Of a stretch of 64,000 bases of DNA, positions 43,147 to 50,055 are shown piece after piece. Within the stretch, counting starts at the first letter, position 1, and every line of letters begins with the position of its first letter. The DNA is taken from contig NZ_JAGYPI010000001.1 of NCBI RefSeq assembly GCF_018343615.1, positions 1,506,960-1,570,959 of the forward strand. The letters run 5' to 3'. Under the pieces are notes generated by a model. That model searched no databases and was not told where the DNA came from. It was given only the letters and a program-made list of their open reading frames with translations. The stretch is from Bacillus sp. FJAT-49736 (GTDB lineage Bacteria; Bacillota; Bacilli; Bacillales; Bacillaceae_C). The position numbers and the translations under genes are program-made.

Positions 43147-44391
43147 CTACTTTTTATTCAATCTGAATAATCTTTTGTTAGCTTCCATAAGGAATTTATC
43201 TGAACTTGATGAATCAGACAATTCGTGCAAGGATATGGCTCTTAACACATATTCTTGCGCTTGCCGATAATTTCTATATTGGTGTTCCATTAATTTTGCC
43301 AATTCAATATAAGATTGCTTTTGAATGCTCCGCTCCCCTGAAAGCGCTGCTTCTTCCCACAGCAATTTTGCTTTTTCATATTCCTTCCGTCTTTTTAATT
43401 TATATGCAAGCTCATATTTTGCCTCCATATTATTTCCTTCGGCAATATGAGAATAAGTATCAAAAGCTATTTTTTCTTCCCCTATATAATCAAACCATTT
43501 TCCAATCAGCAACTTTTCTTCATTTGTTTGCATTGGATCTACTTGAAGTATTTGCATTGTTAAGTGTGTATACAAGGTAATTAAGGACAGTATATCATTC
43601 TCATTATGTTTTAATATTTCAATAACACCTTCAGGATTTTTTCGCTCTACGTAATCAAAATAAATCATCGGTGCTAAATATCCAGGTATATCATCTTTTC
43701 GTTCAAATTGAAGAATGTCTTTTTCTACATTTACTAATTTTACACTCTCCATTTTGGATTTCCACATTCTTCTGGAAGCATGGTATAAATCAAAATGACC
43801 AAAGGCAGGAAGTTTAGGCAAGTGATCACGGATTAATGTATGCCGAGTTTTAACCTGCGGCCAATCGAAAGCCTTACCGTTATATGTAACTAATGTTTTA
43901 TAGTTAATATTCTCTAAAAAACTATAATATAATGGAACTTCCATTCCCGGCTCCGTCAGAAAGTGTTGCTTTAAAATAACCTCATTGTCTGTAAAACTTG
44001 CATACCCTAAGATGAAAATAGTATTTCCGGTCCCTCCCCCTAAACCAGTTGTCTCTGTATCAAAGAAAAATAATTCAGAAGGCTGAAATCCTTTTGCAGA
44101 CAGTGGATGTTTCCCATCATATCGATTCCATAAATCAACTGCCTTCAAAAAGTCCCGAAATGGATATTTTCCATGATAATGATCAAGGGGAAAACGGATT
44201 TCTCGAATGAGACAATATTCCTTGTCTTTATAATATGGAAACGTATCGGCGGACTCCCATACAGGTAGGTAAGGAATAGTGGAATCCACAATTTTTTCCT
44301 GGTTCATTTGTATTGGAATAATGGAGCTATTGTCTTTTTCTTCTCGTACAATATGCTGTTTCATTCGATTTAACTTTTTCATTAATGACAT
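43147..44391 (-). CDS. yprB: DEDD exonuclease-like protein YprB (MrfB)
   Basis: A 414-aa protein with an RNase H-like 3'-5' exonuclease domain: LFFFDTETTGLGGGTGNTIF (Asp and Glu, about residues 107-126), LVTYNGKAFDWPQVKTRH, and Asp in HNENDILSLITLYTHL. TPR-like helices fill the C-terminal third. In B. subtilis MrfB (YprB) works with MrfA (YprA) in a nucleotide-excision-type repair of mitomycin C lesions. Begins 15 bp after the yprA stop, so one operon. Confidence 0.92.
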   Translation of the reverse strand: MSLMKKLNRMKQHIVREEKDNSSIIPIQMNQEKIVDSTIPYLPVWESADTFPYYKDKEYCLIREIRFPLDHYHGKYPFRDFLKAVDLWNRYDGKHPLSAKGFQPSELFFFDTETTGLGGGTGNTIFILGYASFTDNEVILKQHFLTEPGMEVPLYYSFLENINYKTLVTYNGKAFDWPQVKTRHTLIRDHLPKLPAFGHFDLYHASRRMWKSKMESVKLVNVEKDILQFERKDDIPGYLAPMIYFDYVERKNPEGVIEILKHNENDILSLITLYTHLTMQILQVDPMQTNEEKLLIGKWFDYIGEEKIAFDTYSHIAEGNNMEAKYELAYKLKRRKEYEKAKLLWEEAALSGERSIQKQSYIELAKLMEHQYRNYRQAQEYVLRAISLHELSDSSSSDKFLMEANKRLFRLNKK

Positions 44392-44406
44392 GTTTGTATT
44401 CCCCGT

Positions 44407-46674
44407 TTACAGTCCTTGTTTTTCCAAATTTTTCAGCAAAGCGGTTACTTGCTTTTTCGCATTTGTAGATGAAGAATATGATGTTGTTCCGATACATGAT
44501 GGACATCCATTTTCACACGGACAATTATTTATCACTTCATTTGCTTTACGAACAATTTCTTGTATATTTTCATATACTTTTTCACTAAGACCGATTCCTC
44601 CAGGATAGCGATCATATAAAAATATAGTTGGCTTTTCATTATGAACTGCTTTTATTTGTGGAACAACATGGATATCATGAGGATCACACATAACGAATAG
44701 CGGAACAATCGACTTCAACACATTCGCTATTCCAATCAGACTGGCTTCTAGATCCTCTTGTGGATATTCCAATTGCAAAGATAACCATGTGGCATTTGTA
44801 TGCAGCTCCATTTCAGGTAAATGAATTGGTCCGGAACCTATATTTTCATGAGTATTAAATTTAATTTTTTTAAAAATGGTTGCCATTGCTTGTACTGTTA
44901 CATCACCGTAGCCTATTTCAAGTTGTCCATTTTGTTTAGTTTTATCTACTTCCAATACACTAAGTTTTACTGCTAAGTTTGCATCTGTATAGTAGTCTGC
45001 TTCCACTTCCCTTACAAACGCCTTTTTCTCTTCCCAATCGAGCATTTCGACTTGGAATTGAATGCCTTGATGGAGGTAAATTGCTTCATCATGCAGTAAT
45101 GTTAAGGCACTAAATTGATCCATTTCTCCAATTACATGAACATTTGCCTTCTCCGTGATGTCAATTATCACTACATTTTCCTGAGAAGCGGATCTTAGGC
45201 TAATATTGTGTGCTGGAAAGGAATCACTCATCCAATGCCATTGATTTCGATTAAAATGTAAAACACGCTCTTCTGTAAGGAACTCTAGGATATCCTCTAT
45301 CTCTAATTCCCCAAACTTCTCTCCTGGATGAAATGGAAGTTCATATGCAGCACATTTGATATGATCAACCAAAATGACTAAATTGTCTGGATTGATTCTT
45401 GCTGTCTCTGGAGATTGTTCAAAGAAATACTCTGGATGCTCGACAATGAACTGATCGAGCGGAGATGAGCTTGCTACCATAATAATAAGTGCTTCGCCAT
45501 GTCTCCTGCCTGCCCTTCCCGCTTGCTGCCAGGCACTAGCAATGGTTCCTGGGTAACCTGTCATAATACAAACCTGCAATTGACCGATATCAACACCAAG
45601 CTCCAGTGCATTCGTGCTTACGACACCATAAATATCACCATTTCTTAATCCCTTTTCAATTTCTCGCCTTTGTGTAGGTAAATAGCCACCACGATACCCA
45701 CGAATAGACTTCGGTCCTAATTGATATTTAACTGCCTCCTGTAAGTATGTCAGAATTACTTCCACACGAACACGGCTTCTTGCAAAAACAATCGTTTGAA
45801 TTTTATTCTTTAATAACTCTCTGGCAATGTTTCTAACCTCTAATGTTGCGCTCCTTCTAATATTTAGAGGCTTATTAACAATAGGAGGATTATAAAAGAC
45901 AAAATGTTTTCTTCCGCTAGGTGCACCATTGTTATCGATTAGCTTCATATTAACACCTGTTAATGCTTCACCCAATTCACGTGGATTCGCAATCGTTGCT
46001 GATGTACATATAAAAATAGGATTACTACCGTAGAATCGACAAATTCGCTTTAATCTTCTAATGACATTTGCAACATGACTTCCGAACACTCCTCGATAAA
46101 TATGAAGTTCATCAATAATAACAAATTTGAGATTTTCAAAGAAAGATACCCACTTTGTATGATGAGGTAATATGGCGGAATGAAGCATATCCGGATTTGT
46201 TATTACGACATGGCCTGAATTTCGGACCTTCATACGAATATTGGAGGATGTATCGCCGTCGTATGTATAACTATTAATATTTATTCCAGCTTCTTGAATT
46301 ATTTCATTTATTTCGCTTTTTTGGTCTTGAGCAAGTGCCTTTGTTGGGAACATATATAACGCACGTGAATTTTCATTCTCTAGGATAGTTTGCAAAACTG
46401 GAAGATTATAGCATAATGTTTTGCCCGATGCAGTAGGTGTTACTGCTACAAAGCTTTTCCTTTGAACTGCCAAATTGTAAGCAGTTGCTTGATGAGTATA
46501 TAATTCGCCTATCCCTCTCTGCTGAAGTGCATTTCGTAATTTAGGATGCACAGAGTCTGGGAAAGGTACACTGTTAGCTTCTTTTTCCTCTATTGTATGC
46601 CAATGTACAATTTGATCTTTAAATTGTTTGTCTTCATGCAATAGATCAATGATATCGTTAAGCGACTTTTTCAT
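44407..46674 (-). CDS. yprA: DEAD/DEAH-box helicase YprA (MrfA) with DUF1998 domain
   Basis: The helicase of the mitomycin repair pair, 755 aa. Motif I TPTASGKTLCYNLPV (about residues 68-82), II VIIDELHIYRG (DELH), III CTSATIANP, VI WQQAGRAGRRHGE. The C-terminal DUF1998/MZB region ends with four cysteines, NNCPCENGCPSCIGT, expected to bind zinc. Start: the ATG at 46674 gives MKKSLNDIID like B. subtilis YprA; a GTG at 46680 lies nearer to GAGGTGA and is possible. A LexA-like box lies in the promoter region. Confidence 0.95.
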   Translation of the reverse strand: MKKSLNDIIDLLHEDKQFKDQIVHWHTIEEKEANSVPFPDSVHPKLRNALQQRGIGELYTHQATAYNLAVQRKSFVAVTPTASGKTLCYNLPVLQTILENENSRALYMFPTKALAQDQKSEINEIIQEAGININSYTYDGDTSSNIRMKVRNSGHVVITNPDMLHSAILPHHTKWVSFFENLKFVIIDELHIYRGVFGSHVANVIRRLKRICRFYGSNPIFICTSATIANPRELGEALTGVNMKLIDNNGAPSGRKHFVFYNPPIVNKPLNIRRSATLEVRNIARELLKNKIQTIVFARSRVRVEVILTYLQEAVKYQLGPKSIRGYRGGYLPTQRREIEKGLRNGDIYGVVSTNALELGVDIGQLQVCIMTGYPGTIASAWQQAGRAGRRHGEALIIMVASSSPLDQFIVEHPEYFFEQSPETARINPDNLVILVDHIKCAAYELPFHPGEKFGELEIEDILEFLTEERVLHFNRNQWHWMSDSFPAHNISLRSASQENVVIIDITEKANVHVIGEMDQFSALTLLHDEAIYLHQGIQFQVEMLDWEEKKAFVREVEADYYTDANLAVKLSVLEVDKTKQNGQLEIGYGDVTVQAMATIFKKIKFNTHENIGSGPIHLPEMELHTNATWLSLQLEYPQEDLEASLIGIANVLKSIVPLFVMCDPHDIHVVPQIKAVHNEKPTIFLYDRYPGGIGLSEKVYENIQEIVRKANEVINNCPCENGCPSCIGTTSYSSSTNAKKQVTALLKNLEKQGL

Positions 46675-46708
46675 AAACACAACGTTCACCTCATTATTTT
46701 CATTTTAG

Positions 46709-46722
46709 CGAATGAACGTTCG
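46709..46722. promoter_or_regulatory. Near-consensus LexA (SOS) box upstream of yprA
   Basis: CGAATGAACGTTCG on the plus strand (CGAACGTTCATTCG on the minus strand), one mismatch in the half-sites from the Bacillus CGAAC-N4-GTTCG box. It lies directly upstream of TAAAAT (about 46701-46706), the likely -10 of yprA. Confidence 0.5.
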
Positions 46723-46749
46723 TTTAGGAAGTACTTTTTGAAGATTTAC

Positions 46750-46766
46750 AAATACTACTAGTATTT
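46750..46766. repeat. 17-bp inverted repeat between yprA and hsp20
   Basis: AAATACTA-C-TAGTATTT, perfect 8-bp arms about a single central C. It lies in the divergent intergenic region and could be an operator. No CIRCE or CtsR heat-shock site was found near the hsp20 gene. Confidence 0.35.
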
Positions 46767-46885
46767 AAGATTTTTAATTATCTTTCCAATATATATAGGG
46801 CCCATAGTATACAGTTGCTTAGCACCATTTTCCAAAGCTTTCATACACTGATTTTGAAAATCTCTGTTTGAAAGGAGCGTTTATA

Positions 46886-47356
46886 ATGTCAGAAAAGCTG
46901 CCAGGTAAATCGGACAATAACCCTTTACATGATCCTTTTCAAGGATTAATGAGGTCTATGAACAACTTTTTTCATGAACCACCAGTAAAAGGATTTTTAG
47001 AAAGCATTGATGAATTTTTTTCCAGCCCATTCCCTTTTTCTTCTTTTCCCGTTGATTTAAATGAAACGGATAAGGAATATATTATTACTGCAAAGCTTTC
47101 TGGTGTTAAAAAGGATCAAATCAATATAGATATTTTTCAGCAATATATTACGATTACAGTAGAAAATACAGAATCTGCAACACAGGAAAATCAAACTCAA
47201 AAAACGATTTTCAAAAAGAATTCTATACAGCGTACCTCAAGAACGATTCCTTTACAAAAGCCTATTAGCGAAGCTAAGGTGAAAGCAAATTATGAAGATG
47301 GATTATTAACTATTTCTGTGCCAAAGGAAGGCGGCAAACGTTTAAAAATAGAATAA
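46886..47356 (+). CDS. Small heat-shock protein (Hsp20/alpha-crystallin family)
   Basis: An ATP-independent holdase chaperone of 156 aa. The alpha-crystallin domain covers about residues 60-150 (DLNETDKEYIITAKLSGVKK, QINIDIFQQYITITVENTE, GLLTISVPKEGGKRLKIE); the N-terminal arm is Phe-rich. ATG 46886 is 8 nt after GAAAGGAG; a frame opening at 46868 lacks that support. It resembles the Bacillus YocM/Hsp20 class. A stem (AAGGATCAGC type) follows the stop. Confidence 0.9.
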   Translation: MSEKLPGKSDNNPLHDPFQGLMRSMNNFFHEPPVKGFLESIDEFFSSPFPFSSFPVDLNETDKEYIITAKLSGVKKDQINIDIFQQYITITVENTESATQENQTQKTIFKKNSIQRTSRTIPLQKPISEAKVKANYEDGLLTISVPKEGGKRLKIE

Positions 47357-47392
47357 AAAGGAATCAGCATATTTCGCTGATCCTTAAACAAA
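47357..47392 (+). terminator. Terminator of the hsp20 gene
   Basis: Imperfect stem AAGGAATCAGC / GCTGATCCTT with an ATATTTC loop directly after the stop; the T tract is weak. Confidence 0.6.
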
Positions 47393-47465
47393 TTCATCAA
47401 GACTCGCCAAACGGTGAGTATTTTTTTTGAATTAATAAATACAAAATAATAAGGCTTTATCAGCC

Positions 47466-47960
47466 CTAAGTTTTAAAAATACCTCCGATTCCTTTTATCA
47501 TCGTTGAAACTTGATTTACGGCACTCATCATTTGACCAGCAGTATTCACCATCTTGTTAAAATCAATGGAACCGTCCTGCGATTTAAAAGAATTCATAAT
47601 GGAGTTCATACCTGTGCCCGGAGGTTTTGTATTAAAATGTGATTTCGGATATGGATTTGTATAAGGTTTATAACCATTCATTGATTCTTTTTGCTTTGCA
47701 GGCTGGAGTGGATTTTGAAATAATTGTTGCTGCATAGGGTGATCATTTCCTAAAGGGTTATATAACTGATTTCCCCCATTAAATGCCTGATAACCATTCA
47801 AATATGGTTGCCCAGTATAAGGAAACGAGTGATGATAATTAGGGTGCAAAAATGGAGACGGAGCAAAACCGGATTGATGAAACATCGTTTGTGAAGGAAT
47901 ATTATTTCCATAAATTCCATTAGGAACGGATGTATTTCTAAAGTTGTTGTATCCATTCAT
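47466..47960 (-). CDS. yppG: YppG-like protein (164 aa)
   Basis: A low-complexity Asn/Gln/Pro/Tyr-rich protein (GYNNFRNTSVPNGIYGNNIP, then NPLGNDHPMQQQLFQNPLQP) with an ordered end, DGSIDFNKMVNTAGQMMSAV, NQVSTMIKGIGGIFKT. The C-terminal motif is that of YppG, found in the same ypp cluster of B. subtilis and of Bacillus spore proteins of similar design. Start ATG 47960, 8 nt after GGAGG. A spore-coat role is plausible but inferred. Confidence 0.82.
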   Translation of the reverse strand: MNGYNNFRNTSVPNGIYGNNIPSQTMFHQSGFAPSPFLHPNYHHSFPYTGQPYLNGYQAFNGGNQLYNPLGNDHPMQQQLFQNPLQPAKQKESMNGYKPYTNPYPKSHFNTKPPGTGMNSIMNSFKSQDGSIDFNKMVNTAGQMMSAVNQVSTMIKGIGGIFKT

Positions 47961-48043
47961 ATGCATATCCTCCTACCTAGATATCAGGTCATACTAATAC
48001 ACTTTATGAATATGAAAAAAAATGGTGATTTGTCTATAAAAAA

Positions 48044-48415
48044 CTAAAGCTCCTCCGCCTGATCCAATACTTCCAGCAGTCTATTTAAGACAAAATCTAC
48101 AGATTGAATGTGGCTATTAAATTTTTTAAGGCTAGTTTCTGGATAATATGCTCTTACAGACACCATCTGTATATTTTCTGATGCATTTTTTAATTGAATA
48201 GAATGCAAATGCTTCGGATGCGTCTCTTCTACCCACTGAACAGCTAAGGGGAGCCATTCATCACACAGAGCTTTTACTCGATCAGCAAAAGGCTTCACAT
48301 CCTGGAAAAAATCCCCGGCTACATTAGTTTCTCTCACTTTTTGATATGTTTTTAATGCTAATTGATTTAACTCCGCTAAAGTTCTTGTTTTATGTTTCAA
48401 TAAATCTATGTTCAT
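48044..48415 (-). CDS. yppE: YppE family protein (DUF1798)
   Basis: A 123-aa four-helix-bundle protein matching YppE: KVRETNVAGDFFQDVKPFAD, VKALCDEWLPLAVQWVE and VRAYYPETSLKKFNSHIQSV. ATG at 48415 after GGGGGAT. Function unknown. Clustered with yppG, sspM and recU-ponA as in B. subtilis. Confidence 0.88.
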   Translation of the reverse strand: MNIDLLKHKTRTLAELNQLALKTYQKVRETNVAGDFFQDVKPFADRVKALCDEWLPLAVQWVEETHPKHLHSIQLKNASENIQMVSVRAYYPETSLKKFNSHIQSVDFVLNRLLEVLDQAEEL

Positions 48416-48545
48416 GATGATCCCCCGGATATTTCTTAGATTTACAAGAAAAGTAGCTAAAAGCTACTAAATGCACATTTATTATATTTTTTTGCATCTA
48501 GTATGTCAAAGAACTAAGACTAATCATATATAAATTATCGAAATT

Positions 48546-48761
48546 TTATGCATACGATTGGACCAAATCAAATGAGATATTATTTTTCGTTTTATTTTCT
48601 AATGTAGATATCTTCCTCCGTAATCGTTGAAAATCCAGTTCCGCTTCTTTGGCCAGCTTATCTCTTTCCATCTCTAATCGTTTATTCATTTCCTTTTCCA
48701 GCTCCATTAATTGCTGTTCAATTGTATCCAGCATTTGTAAAACATCTTTTTTTTTAATCAT
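48546..48761 (-). CDS. Coiled-coil small protein, ypp cluster (71 aa)
   Basis: A 71-residue, Leu/Glu/Lys-rich protein that is nearly one continuous coiled coil (QMLDTIEQQLMELEKEMNKR, then LDFQRLRRKISTLENKT). Start ATG 48761, 8 nt after GGAGG. B. subtilis has short genes (yppD, yppF) at this position; I could not match this one confidently to either. Function unknown. Confidence 0.7.
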   Translation of the reverse strand: MIKKKDVLQMLDTIEQQLMELEKEMNKRLEMERDKLAKEAELDFQRLRRKISTLENKTKNNISFDLVQSYA

Positions 48762-48951
48762 TAGTACGACCTCCATATGGAACAAGTTTGTTAACTATAT
48801 ATTCTGCTTCCTATTTAAACTCCCTTCCTATGTGACAAAACTAGAAGTAATTCGGCAAAGAAAGTGTTGGAAGATAAAAAAATCCACTGTTTCGACATTT
48901 CGCTGAATGACACTAAAAATTGTTGCAAACAATAGCTATGGAGGTGTTATC

Positions 48952-49059
48952 ATGGATAGTAAAGAACAAAAGCAACAAGAGAAACAAGATAAAAGGCAAG
49001 ATAAAAAAGCAGGATATGGAAATCCAAAGCTATCCGGACCAAATCGACCATCTATATAA
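48952..49059 (+). CDS. sspM: Small acid-soluble spore protein M
   Basis: A 35-aa highly basic peptide ending in KLSGPNRPSI, which matches the SspM C-terminus (LGGPNRPST in B. subtilis, from memory). N-terminal half is Lys/Gln-rich (MDSKEQKQQEKQDKRQDKK). ATG 48952 with GGAGGTG. Forespore expression is expected. A strong terminator follows 100 bp later. Confidence 0.88.
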   Translation: MDSKEQKQQEKQDKRQDKKAGYGNPKLSGPNRPSI

Positions 49060-49157
49060 TTCCAAACAGCTATACAGAACATATCCTTTAGTCGTGGGTG
49101 CTGAAGCTAGAAAAATTATCAACAACGTTAGAATTAATAATTTCCTAAAGAATAAAA

Positions 49158-49196
49158 GAGAAAGTGGAAAATTACCTTTTCCACTTTCTCTTTTTT
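49158..49196 (+). terminator. Terminator downstream of sspM
   Basis: A perfect 14-bp stem GAGAAAGTGGAAAA / TTTTCCACTTTCTC with a 5-nt loop followed by six T residues. The 313-bp stretch from the sspM stop to recU (49060-49372) otherwise shows only recU control sequences; an out-of-frame ORF across sspM is not credible. Confidence 0.9.
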
Positions 49197-49372
49197 CATT
49201 AGATCCCTTGTTTTGGGATCATTAACTAATTTGACACAATAAATTCATATATTCTGAAACAAACAGAGTTTTTTATTCGTCGAATAAAGGTAAAGCAGTT
49301 CCAAAAGAAATTAATTCACCATTAGCCAGTATTTTTTCTATGATATAATTTAGCTTGAGAGGTGATAAGCTG

Positions 49373-49993
49373 ATGGAATTCCACTATCCAAATGGGAAGA
49401 AATATATAAAGATGGAAACGGCCAAAAAAAAGGCTTCATTACCGAAAAATATTTCGTATAGTAATAGGGGAATGACCCTGGAAGCAGACTTAAATGAAAC
49501 CAACTTATATTATTTAGAACAAGGAATAGCTGTTATTCATAAGAAGCCCACCCCTGTTCAAATTGTTCAGGTCGACTACAAATCAAGAAGTACTGCTGTT
49601 ATTAGAGAAGCATATTTCAAACAGCCATCGACAACAGATTATAACGGGGTATACCAGGGAAGATATATTGATTTCGAGGCGAAAGAAACGCAAAACACAA
49701 CATCTTTCCCTTTACAAAATTTTCATGCTCATCAAATTAACCATATGAAGAAAATTGTAGATCAAAATGGAATTAGCTTTGTCATCCTACGTTTTGCTAA
49801 ATCAGAAGATATCTTTCTATTAGAAAGTAAGTATCTGTTTAAATTTTGGGACAGGATGATTTCTGGTGGCAGGAAATCCATCAAAAAAGAGGAAATTGAG
49901 GTTTCAGGTCATAAAATTTCACTTGGAATACAACCTCGTATCGATTATATTAATATAATTAACCAGTTATATCGTATTGGGGAAAGTAATTAA
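49373..49993 (+). CDS. recU: Holliday junction resolvase RecU
   Basis: Cuts Holliday junctions and modulates RecA in homologous recombination and chromosome segregation. 206 aa with the RecU catalytic core: [19 protein letters not shown] (stalk start), [21 protein letters not shown], holding the Asp/Glu/Lys nuclease residues, and [18 protein letters not shown] 49373 (AGGTGAT, 6 nt); a frame opening 18 bp upstream lies before the site. It forms the classic recU-ponA operon with the penicillin-binding protein 62 bp downstream. Confidence 0.95.
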   Translation: MEFHYPNGKKYIKMETAKKKASLPKNISYSNRGMTLEADLNETNLYYLEQGIAVIHKKPTPVQIVQVDYKSRSTAVIREAYFKQPSTTDYNGVYQGRYIDFEAKETQNTTSFPLQNFHAHQINHMKKIVDQNGISFVILRFAKSEDIFLLESKYLFKFWDRMISGGRKSIKKEEIEVSGHKISLGIQPRIDYINIINQLYRIGESN

Positions 49994-50055
49994 TACGATT
50001 TTGAACAACAACTTTAAATAAATTTTTTAGAGTTGGGAAGAGAGGAAAACTTTTT

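Noticed and set aside
42761..46766. Shared TACTAGTA core in the palindromes before cotD and hsp20 as a common operator
   Set aside because: An 8-bp AT-rich palindrome is expected about twice by chance in 64 kb of this composition; the flanks differ.
48920..49225. Longer ORF overlapping sspM in another frame (possible start at 49016)
   Set aside because: No usable ribosome binding site, it overlaps sspM, and the strong terminator at 49158-49190 falls inside it.
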